A DNA stretch of 64,000 nt from Ottowia flava (GTDB lineage Bacteria > Pseudomonadota > Gammaproteobacteria > Burkholderiales > Burkholderiaceae_C), in NCBI RefSeq assembly GCF_042680565.1, contig NZ_JBHUEJ010000016.1, positions 145,702 to 209,701 of the forward strand, in the 5' to 3' direction. The translations under genes and the position numbers were made by a program. The notes under the pieces are model-generated. The model was not told the origin of the DNA. It searched no databases and saw nothing but the letters and a program-made list of their open reading frames with translations. Below are positions 25,159-33,774 of this stretch, one piece after another (position 1 is the stretch's first letter; each line of letters begins with the position of its first letter).

Positions 25159-27093
25159 TTACCGATCACGCATCGGATCGTCCGCTGACTGGCCGTCTGC
25201 AAGGGCTGGCGCAGTCGCTGCGGTGTGCGCATCTGACGCGTTCCATGTGGAAGGCACCTCGGTCGGCGAGGGCGGCGCGGCGATCGGCGCTGGGGCCTGC
25301 TTCGGCGTCACCGGCGTGGCGCTGCGCGCTGGCGATCCACCCTGCCGCTGCAACTGGCGCGCCACTTCGGCCGCCGATGCCGGCGCGTTGCTCTTGCGGT
25401 GCGCCGATCCGTCGCGCAGGTCGCGCGGCGCCTCGCTCTCTGATGGCTGCTGGGGAGCAAAGCTGTGTGCGCTGGCCAGCGGCCAGTACAGCCGGAACAC
25501 GTTGGGCAGGTGCGCAAGATCGGCCAGGATGGCGCCGGGCGCTACCTGCGGCATGAGCGATGACAGCAGCCGCACCTCGGCGTCGTCGATGCGGCGCACG
25601 ATGTGGTGGGTGGTCACTTCGTCGGTGTGCTTGAGCCCAGCCGCCTGCAGCAGTTCCTTGAGCGCGTGCATCGTGTTGGCGTGGTACTGCGCTACGCGCG
25701 GCGCCTTGTCCGCGACCACCAACGCGCGCTGGCGCATCGGGTCCTGCGTGGTCACGCCGGTAGGACAGCGTCCGGTGTGGCAGGTCTGCGCCTGCAGGCA
25801 ACCCACGGCCATCATGAAGGCGCGGCCCGAATTGCACCAATCGGCTCCCAGCGCCAGCATGCGCGCGATGTCAAAGGAGTTGGTGACCTTGCCCGCGCAG
25901 CCCACCCTGATGCGCTCGCGCAAGCCCACGCCGACCAGCGTGTTGTGCACCAGACGCAGCCCTTCCTGAAGCGGCGTACCCACGTGGTCGGTGAATTCCA
26001 CCGGCGCCGCTCCGGTGCCGCCTTCTGCGCCATCGACAACGATGAAGTCGGGCGTGATGTCGGTTTCGAGCATGGCCTTGACGATGGCAAACCATTCCCA
26101 GGGGTGGCCAATGCAGAGCTTGAAACCGGTGGGCTTGCCGCCTGAGAGGTCACGCAGTCGGGCCACAAATTGCATCAACTCGACAGGCGTCGTGAACGCG
26201 CTGTGCGCCGAGGGCGAGATGCAGTCCACCCCCACCGGCACACCGCGCGCCGCCGCGATCTCGGGCGTGACCTTGGCCCCCGGTAACACGCCGCCATGGC
26301 CCGGCTTGGCGCCCTGGCTGAGCTTGATTTCGACCATCTTCACCTGCGCGTCGCGCGCCTGTTCGGCAAAGCGCTCGGGGCTGAACGTGCCATCCGGGTT
26401 GCGGCAGCCGAAGTAGCCCGACCCAATCTCCCAGATCAGATCCCCGCCGTGCACGCGGTGGTACTGCGAAATGCTGCCCTCGCCCGTATCGTGCGCAAAG
26501 CCGCCGATCTTGGCGCCCTGATTCAAGGCCAGGATGGCATTGGCCGACAGCGCGCCGAAGCTCATGGCAGAGATGTTGAACACGCTGGTGCTGTAAGGCT
26601 GCGTGCACGGGGCAACCCCCTCGCGCGCACCGCCCGGCTGGCCGCCGATCCAGATGCGGAAATCGTGCGATTCGATGCGTGTCGGGTGCAGCGAATGGTT
26701 GACCCATTCGTAGCCCTCGGCGCCCACATCCAGTTGCGTGCCGAAGGGCCGGTTGTCCGGGTCGCCCTTGGCGCGCTGGTAGACGATGGAGCGCTGCGCG
26801 CGCGAGAACGGTTGCGCCTCGGTGTCGCTTTCGATGAAGTACTGGCGGATTTCGGGCCGAATGAACTCGAGCGCGAAGCGCAGATGCCCCAGGATCGGGT
26901 AGTTGCGCAGGATGGCGTGGCGCGTCTGCTGAAGGTCGTAAATGCCGACACCGATCAACGCCAGCGCCAGCAGGAACCACAGCAGCCCGGTGCCGAACGC
27001 GATCATGGAAAACAGGCTCAGCACGGCCACCAGCGCGCACAAGGCCAGCGTGCTGTAGCGCACGGTGTTGGTGAAGGTGATGTTGGGCGTCAC
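25159..27093 (-). CDS. membrane-anchored FMN-binding glutamate synthase-like protein
   Basis: 644 residues. Two N-terminal membrane segments (about 15-50) precede a GltS-type FMN/Fe-S barrel (about 80-530): SAMSFGALSANAILALNQGA, HDTGEGSISQYHR, KLSQGAKPGHGGVLPGAKVT, DGAEGGTGAAP, and the 3Fe-4S cysteines in CLQAQTCHTGRCPTGV. The last 90 residues are a Ser/Ala/Pro tail. Only the synthase domain is present, without the amidotransferase domain of GltB. Stand-alone GltS-like proteins may act on other amines (the related MgdC acts in methylamine metabolism). The substrate is unknown; no ammonia-tunnel partner lies nearby. Confidence 0.87.
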   Translation of the reverse strand: MTPNITFTNTVRYSTLALCALVAVLSLFSMIAFGTGLLWFLLALALIGVGIYDLQQTRHAILRNYPILGHLRFALEFIRPEIRQYFIESDTEAQPFSRAQRSIVYQRAKGDPDNRPFGTQLDVGAEGYEWVNHSLHPTRIESHDFRIWIGGQPGGAREGVAPCTQPYSTSVFNISAMSFGALSANAILALNQGAKIGGFAHDTGEGSISQYHRVHGGDLIWEIGSGYFGCRNPDGTFSPERFAEQARDAQVKMVEIKLSQGAKPGHGGVLPGAKVTPEIAAARGVPVGVDCISPSAHSAFTTPVELMQFVARLRDLSGGKPTGFKLCIGHPWEWFAIVKAMLETDITPDFIVVDGAEGGTGAAPVEFTDHVGTPLQEGLRLVHNTLVGVGLRERIRVGCAGKVTNSFDIARMLALGADWCNSGRAFMMAVGCLQAQTCHTGRCPTGVTTQDPMRQRALVVADKAPRVAQYHANTMHALKELLQAAGLKHTDEVTTHHIVRRIDDAEVRLLSSLMPQVAPGAILADLAHLPNVFRLYWPLASAHSFAPQQPSESEAPRDLRDGSAHRKSNAPASAAEVARQLQRQGGSPARSATPVTPKQAPAPIAAPPSPTEVPSTWNASDAHTAATAPALADGQSADDPMRDR

Positions 27094-27338
27094 AGGCGCT
27101 CCAAGGTTGGCTGGATAGCAGGACAGGTGGGAACCGCTTTTCAGGGCCCGGTGATGACGCGCCAGAAGAACCGATGCCGACCCGGGCGCCGACGCATCTT
27201 ACCTACCGCGTGTGACGCTGCCGCCAAGCATCCCGCGCACTGGATGAATCGACATACCGCATTTGTGGGATAGGCGCCGTTGCGTAGGCGTGGCCGAATA
27301 CCCCAGAGAGACATTGTGTCGCTCTCAGGAACTTTTAC

Positions 27339-28994
27339 TTGCAACTCGCCGGGAGATATTTCATACCCAAGCCCGCCCTCCACCATCTGCTGTCACTCAC
27401 TGCCGCCGCCGCACTTGGCCTGAGCGCCTGCGGTGGCGGCGACGACAACGACGACCCGTCGCCGCCCCCCGCCCCGGAAGCCAACACGCTGACCGGTCAA
27501 GTCGCCCGCTCCGGCGCGCTCAAGAACGTCGTGGTCTGTCTTGATTTGAACGCCAACAAGGCGTGCGACGCCGACGAACCAGCTTCTGGCCCGACCGGCG
27601 CGGACGGCAAGTACACGGTCAAGTACGACCCGACCAAGGTCACGCCAACCGCCCTGACTGCCGCCGCTTTGATTGCCCAGGTCAAGGCCGGTGACGCAGC
27701 GGCTGCTACCACGGCCATCGACGCTGACTTTCCTACCGCAGCGGCCACCACCGCGGACTACGTTTTGACGCGTCCCGCCGGCACCGGCGGCGCGATCAAC
27801 CCGCTGACCACGCTGGTGACTGTGGGCATGGCCGGCGGCATGACCGAAGCCGTGGCGCGCGAGAACGTGGCCATTCAGCTGGGCATTGCCGTCGCCAAGA
27901 TCGACAACTATCAGGACGATCCGCCTCAGGATCCCAACAAGGTGCAGGACACCGCGAGGTTGGCCGCGGCCTTCACCTCGTCAGCCATCCGCGTCAAAGC
28001 ACCCTTGCGAGTCGCGGATCAAAAAGCCGCCGCGTCGGAGTCGCTCGGCGATTTGACGTCGCTGGTTTACACGGACGCAGCCAATTACGCCTACAGCCAA
28101 AATCTCGATCTGCAAAAGACTGTCAACACGACCGAAACCCGGTCTCGCACCTTGTACAAGTGGGTCAAAGCGGGTGCGCTCAATTCGGACCCGTTTGACA
28201 CGGCCTACCTCACAGCCACCGGGTGGACCATTTGCCGTACCAACGTTCCGTTTGTGGGAACGGCGGGGAACCCCAACAGAGGCACCAACTGTGGCGCAGA
28301 CACATCCATGACCTTTCGGATGAATCCGACCGACTTGGGGGGCAAGGTCATGAAGAATGTGGTCACTGAGATGGCCAGCGGTCTGGGCAACACCATCAAC
28401 GTTGGCGCCGGCTCCGCTTCAGCCTTGGCCAGCGCGGTTGGAGAGGCCCAGTTTCCTGCCGCAAGCACTTCAACCCTGCGCATCAGGATGAAGCTCAATA
28501 CCCCCGTCTACACCGTTTTCGGCAATGGCTTCGACCGCAAGACCGCAACGCAGCTGGAACAGCTCATCCCCATCCGGCAAGCCAGCACGGTCAATCTTTC
28601 CACCGGTAGCGGCATGCTCAGCCTCGGCGCCTTGGAAAACGACAAACGCAACCTGCGCGTCTCGTTTACGAGCACCGCCACAGCAGCGACCGGGCCGGTG
28701 CAGTACTACGGTTGCGATTTGACCGACGGAGTGAATCCGTCCAACTGCACGGTACTCAATACGGGCACCTACACGATTTCGACTGAAAACGGTGTGCGGC
28801 TCATGCGCTTCGAAGGTCACCCCGTGACGTTCATGAACCACATCCGCGGCTACACCGAATTCGACTGGGGCAATGGCGACAAGCAGATTTTCGGGTTCCG
28901 CCAACTCAAGCCGTCACAAAACGCGCGAACGTCTTACGCGAACCGCATCAACGCCACGGGGTGGGCAGCCATGGCAGCGCAGCTGGGTATCTGA
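27339..28994 (+). CDS. secreted lipoprotein of unknown function with SdrD/Cna-like N-terminal module
   Basis: 551 residues. TTG 27339 follows GGAAC with good spacing. The leader (HLLSLTAAAALGLSACGGGD) ends in an LSAC lipobox, so the mature protein is lipid-anchored, starting with a Gly/Asp/Pro linker. Residues about 55-105 (VVVCLDLNANKACDADEPAS, then GADGKYTVKYD) resemble beta-sandwich surface modules with a calcium-binding-like loop. The rest is Thr/Ala/Asn-rich and probably beta-rich. I do not recognise a family for the C-terminal half. It is followed by a second small lipoprotein. Confidence 0.8.
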   Translation: MQLAGRYFIPKPALHHLLSLTAAAALGLSACGGGDDNDDPSPPPAPEANTLTGQVARSGALKNVVVCLDLNANKACDADEPASGPTGADGKYTVKYDPTKVTPTALTAAALIAQVKAGDAAAATTAIDADFPTAAATTADYVLTRPAGTGGAINPLTTLVTVGMAGGMTEAVARENVAIQLGIAVAKIDNYQDDPPQDPNKVQDTARLAAAFTSSAIRVKAPLRVADQKAAASESLGDLTSLVYTDAANYAYSQNLDLQKTVNTTETRSRTLYKWVKAGALNSDPFDTAYLTATGWTICRTNVPFVGTAGNPNRGTNCGADTSMTFRMNPTDLGGKVMKNVVTEMASGLGNTINVGAGSASALASAVGEAQFPAASTSTLRIRMKLNTPVYTVFGNGFDRKTATQLEQLIPIRQASTVNLSTGSGMLSLGALENDKRNLRVSFTSTATAATGPVQYYGCDLTDGVNPSNCTVLNTGTYTISTENGVRLMRFEGHPVTFMNHIRGYTEFDWGNGDKQIFGFRQLKPSQNARTSYANRINATGWAAMAAQLGI

Positions 28995-29088
28995 CAAATC
29001 ACCTGAGACCGACGTTGTCCCCGTGGGGCGCGCCCGTCCACCCCAATCGCCCGGCAAACCACGCTTTCCAACTGGAATGGAGACTCAC

Positions 29089-29466
29089 ATGACGTACCGT
29101 TTTTCTTACCCATTGGCCGCCCTCGCCGTGGTGCTCGTTTCGGCTTGCGCATCGACGCCGCCCGCGTCTGATTTCCCTGCCGGCGTACGCACGCCGACGA
29201 AGGCCGAAGTCGCCAACGCGGTCAAAGGCAAGTCGTTCAACTTCGCCACCGGCAACATCCGCACCGACTACGGCGCTGCAAGCAACGACGTCACGGCCTA
29301 CTTTTCAGGCCGGTCAGAAAAAGGCACCTGGCGTGCCGAGGACGGCCGCATCTGCTTCGAGTTCAAGACCATCGCGTCGACCTGCAACGAAGTGCGACTG
29401 CTCGGCAGCGACATTTACCTGAAGCGCGACAACGGCCAGGTCACGCAGCTGGTGCCACGGACGTAG
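29089..29466 (+). CDS. small lipoprotein, hypothetical
   Basis: 125 residues. TGGAG is 8 bases before ATG 29089. The signal sequence YPLAALAVVLVSACAS ends in an SAC lipobox. The mature domain (about 35-120) has FNFATGNIRTDYG, SGRSEKGTWRAEDGRICFEF and CNEVRLLGSDIYL; the GxW...GxxCF pattern is shared by small secreted proteins of the DUF995 kind, a weak resemblance. It follows the 551-residue lipoprotein by 94 bases, so the two may be co-expressed. Confidence 0.78.
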   Translation: MTYRFSYPLAALAVVLVSACASTPPASDFPAGVRTPTKAEVANAVKGKSFNFATGNIRTDYGAASNDVTAYFSGRSEKGTWRAEDGRICFEFKTIASTCNEVRLLGSDIYLKRDNGQVTQLVPRT

Positions 29467-29472
29467 CCTGAG

Positions 29473-30012
29473 TCAGGCCGTGGGCTGCCCGGCGCAGCGG
29501 AGCAGCCCGGCCAGCGCATGGCACACGGTCTGCGCGCGCACGGCGGCGCGGTCGCCGTCGAAGCGGACGCATTCACTCTCGGTCCGATCGGCGACACACC
29601 AGCCGAACCACACGGTGCCCACCGGCTTGTCGGCGCTGCCGCCGCCCGGGCCGGCCACGCCGGTCACGGCAACCGCCGTCTGGGCGCGCGAATGGCGCAC
29701 GGCGCCCTCAGCCATGGCCCGCACGACCGCCTCACTCACCGCGCCGTGGCGCGCAATCAGCTCGGCGGGCACCCCCAGCAACTCGGTCTTGGCGGCGTTG
29801 CTGTAGCTGACGAAGCCGCGCTCAAACCAGTCGCTGCTGCCCGCCAGGTCGGTGCAGGCGCCCGCGATCAGGCCACCGGTGCAGCTCTCGGCCGTGGCGA
29901 GCATCCAGCCGGCGGCGCGCAGGCGTTCGGCCAGCTTCAGGACCAAATCGGCCTGCAATGACCGCCCACCGGGCGCAGCCAGCTCTTGTTTTGAGAGCGA
30001 TGGTTTCACCAT
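29473..30012 (-). CDS. pncC: CinA C-terminal-type protein (nicotinamide-nucleotide amidase)
   Basis: 179 residues. Deamidates NMN to NaMN for NAD recycling. TAESCTGGLIAGACTDLAGS holds the catalytic Ser/Lys region of PncC, followed by FVSYSNAAKTELLGVP, HGAVSEAVVRAMAEGA and AVTGVAGPGGGSADKPVGTV. This is the stand-alone amidase domain, without the N-terminal COG1058 domain. ATG 30010-30012 overlaps the pgpA stop by 7 bases; the pgpA-pncC pairing is frequent in betaproteobacteria. It converges on the small lipoprotein gene with a 6-base gap. Confidence 0.92.
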   Translation of the reverse strand: MVKPSLSKQELAAPGGRSLQADLVLKLAERLRAAGWMLATAESCTGGLIAGACTDLAGSSDWFERGFVSYSNAAKTELLGVPAELIARHGAVSEAVVRAMAEGAVRHSRAQTAVAVTGVAGPGGGSADKPVGTVWFGWCVADRTESECVRFDGDRAAVRAQTVCHALAGLLRCAGQPTA

Positions 30013-30647
30013 GCGCGCCACACTGCGATCACGAACAGCGTGCAGAACGCCGCCACCAGGTCGTCCAAAACAATGCCCCAGCCCCCCTTCCAGCCGCGCG
30101 CGCCGTGCAGCAGGCGATCGGCCCAGCCCACGGGGCCGGGCTTGGCCGCGTCGAAGTAGCGAAAAAGCGCGAACGCGGCGCATTGCGCGCCGAACGAGGC
30201 CGGCGAAATCAGCCACAGCACGATCCAGAAAGCCACCACTTCGTCCACGACGATCGCCCCCGGATCGGCGGTGCGCAGGTGTCGCGCAGTCACCGTGGCC
30301 GCCCACCATGCCAAGGGCACGCCGAGCGCAACAACCACCGCCTGCGCCGTGGGACTGAGGCCGCTCAGGAGCAGCGCCCACACCAGCCAAGCCCAGAGCG
30401 TGCCCACCGTGCCCGCCGCGAAGGGCGACAGCCCCGCGCCGAACGCGAGCGCGATCCAATGCGCCGGGTGCGCACGCATGAAGCGCGCCGACGGCCGCAC
30501 GCTGGCTGCGGGCGATGGCCCACCAGGGTCGCCCATCGGTTCCAGCACGGCGGGTTGCGTGGGTGACGGGGCGCTCGCAGGCTCAGGCGGCAGGGGGCGT
30601 GAGGTCACGTCCTGCACGTCATCGCGCGGGGTGTTGGCCAGGCTCAT
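30006..30647 (-). CDS. pgpA: phosphatidylglycerophosphatase A
   Basis: 213 residues from ATG 30647. Dephosphorylates phosphatidylglycerol phosphate to phosphatidylglycerol in the inner membrane. A hydrophilic N-terminal extension (1-50) precedes the PgpA core: ALAFGAGLSPFAAGTVGTLW, DPGAIVVDEVVAFWI (metal-binding Asp-Glu), and LFRYFDAAKPGPVGWADRLL followed by GGWGIVLDD. Translationally coupled to pncC. The frame upstream of 30647 runs through intergenic DNA and was dropped. Confidence 0.93.
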   Translation of the reverse strand: MSLANTPRDDVQDVTSRPLPPEPASAPSPTQPAVLEPMGDPGGPSPAASVRPSARFMRAHPAHWIALAFGAGLSPFAAGTVGTLWAWLVWALLLSGLSPTAQAVVVALGVPLAWWAATVTARHLRTADPGAIVVDEVVAFWIVLWLISPASFGAQCAAFALFRYFDAAKPGPVGWADRLLHGARGWKGGWGIVLDDLVAAFCTLFVIAVWRAW

Positions 30648-30785
30648 GCTGCCCCCCCCGCGGCAACGCACAGGAGAGCAAGGCCAGGGCAGGAAATCAA
30701 CATGCGGCGCATTCCAGACGGTGAGCCCCGCATTGTGCCGAACGCTCATGGCGTGCTGGCAAGACGGAACGCGCGCCTCAGAAAC

Positions 30786-30848
30786 AAATGTTTTTGGTCA
30801 TTCGCCTTACAGCCACCTGCGCTAACAGCTATTCAATCAATAGCAATC
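30786..30848 (-). repeat. dispersed repeat, copy 5
   Basis: On the minus strand it reads AATAGCTGTTAGCGCAGGTG, then GCTGTAAGGCGAATGACC. It lies between pgpA and the glutathione transferase pseudogene. Confidence 0.75.
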
Positions 30849-30890
30849 ATCGCGCATCACCTACCCGCCACGGCGCCAGACCGGCGTCGA

Positions 30891-31512
30891 TCAACCCCGC
30901 TTTTCCAGGATCGGCCCGTCCAGCTCGTTCGCGCGCTGGGCCGCGGGGCGGTTGCGGTGCAGTTCGACAAAGCGGATGAAGGCCGGGCGCGGCTCCAGCA
31001 GCTTGAACTGCAGATACCAGCCGATGCAGGACGACACCAGCAGGTCGGCGGCGGTGAAGGTGTCGCCGGCCAGGTGGTCGCGGTCTTTCACGGCGCCTTC
31101 CAGTGCATTGACCAGATCCGCTTCGGTGCCGAAGCCAGCCAGCCATGCCCGGCTCGGGCAGCGCGCCGCCGGTGGTCTTGGCGACCATCAGTTGCTCCAG
31201 CGGGCCCATGAAGCTGATCCAGCGGTAGTACGGCCCGCGCGCGTGGCTGCCGACGGGGGGCGCCAGCTTCTTCTCGGGCACCAGGTCGGCCAGGTACATG
31301 CAGATCGCCGCGTTTTCGGTGACCACAGTGTCGCCGTGCTTGAGCGCCGGCACCTTGCCCATGGGGTTGATCGCCAGGAATCCCGGCGCTTTCATCGTGG
31401 TGCCGTACTCCAGCACCTGGGTCTCGTAAGGCAGGCCGGTTTCCTCCAGCATCCAGCGCGCGACGCGGGCGCGGGACATGGGGTTGGTGTAGAAGGTCAG
31501 GGTGTCGCTCAT
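30891..31512 (-). pseudogene. glutathione S-transferase, frameshifted by a 4-base tandem duplication
   Basis: From ATG 31512 the first frame gives a GST thioredoxin domain (SDTLTFYTNPMSRARVARWM, INPMGKVPALKHGDTVVTEN) and breaks down after ALPEPGMAGW. The C-terminal domain continues in another frame (DRDHLAGDTFTAADLLVSSC, then IGWYLQFKLLEPRPAF, ending LDGPILEKRG at 30891). On the plus strand 31133-31144 is AGCCAGCCAGCC, three tandem copies of a 4-base unit; removing one restores a 205-residue GST with MAGFGTEADLVNALEGAV at the joint. Either a recent natural frameshift or an assembly error. The divergently placed WYL regulator 57 bases upstream is intact and is the likely regulator. Confidence 0.88.
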
Positions 31513-31568
31513 GGTCGTCCTTGGTGGTGAAGTCAAACAAGACAGCGCCAGTGTGCGGGCGCTCCGTG

Positions 31569-32288
31569 TCAACTTCTGTCAGCAGCGGTTTCCAGCTGCG
31601 GGTGCTCGGCGTGCATGTGCGCGCGCCAACGGCGGATCAGCGCATGGCGGCGCTCGGGGTAGCGCGCCCCGGTGTCGGCCAGGTCGACCACGCGGTCGGC
31701 GCGGAAATGGCGAAAACCCTGGCGCAACTCGCACCACGCTGCGATGAGGCGCGCGTGGTCGAAAAAGGCCATGGCGAAAGGCCAGACGCGTCGGCGCGTG
31801 GCGGCGCCCGATTCGTCGCGGTAGTCCAGCCACAGCGCGTGCTCGGCGCGGATCGCCTGGCGCAGCGCCGGCAGCCAGGGCGCCGCGGGCACCGCGTGAG
31901 CCCGTCGCGGCACGAACAGGCCGCTGGTTTCCACCCCCAGGCGCAGCGCCGTCGGCAGCGTGGCGCCGATGCGGTTCATCACGCCTTGCGCGGCGCGCGC
32001 CAGTTCGGGGTCGGCCGCCTGGCTGGCGACCCAGCGCGCGCCCAGCACCAGGGCCTCCAGCTCGTCTTCGCTGAACATCAGCGGCGGCAGCGTGAAGCCC
32101 GGCCGCAGCACGTAGCCGACGCCCGGATCGCCCTCGATCAGCGCACCCTGTTCGCGCAGCGTGGCGATGTCGCGGTACAGCGTGCGCAGGCTGATACCGG
32201 CCTGCTCCGCCAGCACGGCTCCCGGCACCGGCTGACGGCGCGCGCGCAGGTGTTCGAGCAGTTGCAGCAGGCGGGCGGCGCGAGACAT
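31569..32288 (-). CDS. YafY-type HTH and WYL-domain transcriptional regulator
   Basis: 239 residues. N-terminal HTH_11 (RAARLLQLLEHLRARRQPVP, LAEQAGISLRTLYRDIATLR), then a WYL domain (about 130-225) with ALWLDYRDESGAATRRRVWP, where WLDY stands at the WYL motif, and FRHFRADRVVDLADTG. Such proteins sense nucleotides or small ligands. It lies 57 bases upstream of the GST pseudogene in the same orientation and was probably its co-transcribed regulator. Confidence 0.9.
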   Translation of the reverse strand: MSRAARLLQLLEHLRARRQPVPGAVLAEQAGISLRTLYRDIATLREQGALIEGDPGVGYVLRPGFTLPPLMFSEDELEALVLGARWVASQAADPELARAAQGVMNRIGATLPTALRLGVETSGLFVPRRAHAVPAAPWLPALRQAIRAEHALWLDYRDESGAATRRRVWPFAMAFFDHARLIAAWCELRQGFRHFRADRVVDLADTGARYPERRHALIRRWRAHMHAEHPQLETAADRS

Positions 32289-32397
32289 GGGCCGCAGTGT
32301 AGGCGCGTGGCGGCGAACGGCGCGACCTTGTCTGGCGCCGTTGCGCGGCGTGCCAGCGTGCAGCGTTCACGGCGATGCTGGCACCATCCATTGCTTC

Positions 32398-32456
32398 GAC
32401 ATTGATAGCTGTTCGCGCAGATGTAGCCAGGGCTGACGGGCGTTTTGACCTGAAGC
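32398..32456 (+). repeat. dispersed repeat, copy 6
   Basis: TTGATAGCTGTTCGCGCAGA, then TGTAGCCAGGGCTGACGGGC and GTTTTGACCTGAAG. Lies in the 227-base gap between the WYL regulator and the DUF533 gene; nothing else recognisable there. Confidence 0.8.
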
Positions 32457-32515
32457 CCAGGTCATCAACCGCTACCGGCGCCGCGCCTGGCAGTGCATGC
32501 CTGCCCCATCGCGGC

Positions 32516-33217
32516 TCAGGTGCCGCCGCCGGCTGCCATCAGCTGCCGCTGCAGGCGCGACTGCAGCGCCGGATCCAGTTGCAGGCGCTTGGCCAGCTCG
32601 TCGAGGTAGGCGCGTTCCATGAAGCCCTGCTCGTCGGCCACCAGCAGGCTGGCCAGGTACATCTCGGCCGCCAGTTCGGGCGTGGTGGCCGCGCGGGCGA
32701 CTTCGGCGGGGTCGAGCGGCTTTTCCAGCTCGGCGCGCAGCCACTGTTGCACGTCGGTCGGCAAGCCTTGGCGGGCGACTTCGCCTTCGATCAGTTCGCG
32801 CTCACGCGCGTCAATGTGGCCGTCGGCCTTGGCGGCGGCGACGATGGCCTGCAGGATGGCGGCGCTGTGCGCGTCGGCTTGCGGCGCGGGCAGGCGGTCC
32901 ACGGTCTGCGGCGTCGCCGGCACCGGCTGGGCTGAGGGCGCCTGGCCGGCCGTGCCTTGCTGCTGGCGCTGGTACTCGCCGTAGGTGTTGTAGACCATCA
33001 TGCCCAGCGCGGCCAAGCCGCCATAGCCGGCCAGTTTGCGCGCTTTCTTGTTCTTGCCCAGCAGCAGGCCGAGTGCGCCGCCCGTGAGCGTGCCGCGCCC
33101 GAAGTCGCTGTTGATTGCGCCGCCGATCCCGCTGCCGCGGTTGGTCTGGTTGGCGCCGCTGACGGTGGCGCCGGCGGATTTGAGCAGGTGGTCGAGAAAG
33201 CCGGTGAGCTGGTTCAT
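32516..33217 (-). CDS. DUF533/YebE-like protein with TerB-type helical domain
   Basis: 233 residues from ATG 33217. A Gly-rich N-terminal part (about 28-75: GGAINSDFGRGTLTGGALGL, LLGKNKKARKLAGYGGLAAL) includes one hydrophobic segment, then a Gln/Pro/Ala linker, then a C-terminal alpha-helical TerB-like domain (about 120-225; IVAAAKADGHIDARERELIE, DEQGFMERAYLDELAKRLQL). E. coli YebE is an inner-membrane protein of unknown role. The acidic loop ADGHIDARE resembles the metal-binding position of TerB. Single gene. Confidence 0.85.
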   Translation of the reverse strand: MNQLTGFLDHLLKSAGATVSGANQTNRGSGIGGAINSDFGRGTLTGGALGLLLGKNKKARKLAGYGGLAALGMMVYNTYGEYQRQQQGTAGQAPSAQPVPATPQTVDRLPAPQADAHSAAILQAIVAAAKADGHIDARERELIEGEVARQGLPTDVQQWLRAELEKPLDPAEVARAATTPELAAEMYLASLLVADEQGFMERAYLDELAKRLQLDPALQSRLQRQLMAAGGGT

Positions 33218-33310
33218 GGGCAGGTGCAGATCGGGAGTGGAAACCTTGCACATGGCGCCCGCCGTGCCGATCTCAACCGGCGGTTCGCAGCGCGGCGATC
33301 ACCTTATCGC

Positions 33311-33380
33311 TTCTTTTTTTATAGCTTTTCGTGCACGTGTCTGTAGGGCTACAGGCCGATTTTCTTTCAATTCAGCGCTC
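33311..33380 (+). repeat. dispersed repeat, copy 7, left boundary of the iron island
   Basis: TTATAGCTTTTCGTGCACGT, GTCTGTAGGGCTACAGGCCG and ATTTTCTTTCAATTCAGCGC. It is contiguous with the GMC 3'-end fragment, the same arrangement as copy 8 beside the intact GMC gene. Confidence 0.75.
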
Positions 33381-33390
33381 GGAAAAAATG

Positions 33391-33460
33391 CAAGCGAATG
33401 CGTCGCCAGCGCGTGCTTCTCTCACTGGCCGACGATCCAGCGCGCGGCCTTCTCGGCCAT
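33391..33460 (-). pseudogene. 3'-end fragment of a GMC oxidoreductase gene (direct repeat of 41795-41864)
   Basis: On the minus strand bases 33422-33460 encode MAEKAARWIVGQ and a stop, matching the last residues AEKAARWIVGR of the intact GMC oxidoreductase at 41826. By eye 64 of 70 bases match between 33391-33460 and 41795-41864, including 22 consecutive identical bases in the 3' untranslated part. Similarity ends abruptly at 33460, so only the tail of the gene is present. Confidence 0.85.
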
Positions 33461-33707
33461 TGCTGCCGCAGCACCGACGCTTTCAAGGCCGCGAACTGGT
33501 TGGAGATCGCCGTGGTGAATTGCGCCCGGCAATCCTGCTGCTGCTCGTGCCCGCCTACGGCGTGCTGATGGCCATCGCCATCACTTACGCCGGTTCACGC
33601 CGTGGCGGGCGTTAACGGGTAGGACTTGACCAGCGCGGCGGACTGAGGCGGCCAGCGAAGACACGCGTTAGGCCAAATTTCCTCAATGAAGAAATTATTC
33701 CGCACAA

Positions 33708-33736
33708 TTAGAAATGAGACTTATTCTCGTTTATAG
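33708..33736 (+). promoter_or_regulatory. sigma-70-type promoter of the TonB receptor operon
   Basis: TTAGAA (33708-33713), 17-base spacer, TTATAG (33731-33736). It ends 38 bases before the receptor start, and its spacer is filled by the Fur box. Confidence 0.65.
33713..33731. promoter_or_regulatory. Fur box
   Basis: AATGAGACTTATTCTCGTT: imperfect 7-base inverted repeat AATGAGA/TCTCGTT around a 5-base centre, close to the Fur core ATGAGAAT-N-ATTCTCAT. Located between the -35 and -10 boxes, so iron-loaded Fur would block transcription. Confidence 0.8.
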
Positions 33737-33774
33737 TGGCGCCGCAGTTTTGACCGCCTTGTTAGGAATCACCC

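Larger units (their letters stand above)
33218..33774. other. gene-poor boundary region left of the iron-uptake operon
   Basis: 557 bases: DUF533 promoter side (33218-33300), a dispersed repeat (33311-33380), a 3'-end fragment of a GMC oxidoreductase gene (33391-33460), then 33461-33615 with a short hydrophobic C-terminal-like stretch (PAILLLLVPAYGVLMAIAIT, ending SRRGGR) that may be a truncated membrane protein, and finally the promoter and Fur box of the TonB receptor. See the findings for the direct-repeat interpretation. Confidence 0.6.

Noticed and set aside
33331..33615. 94-codon frame starting in the repeat and ending SRRGGR
   Set aside because: The first half is repeat plus antisense of the GMC fragment; only the hydrophobic tail is of interest, reported separately.
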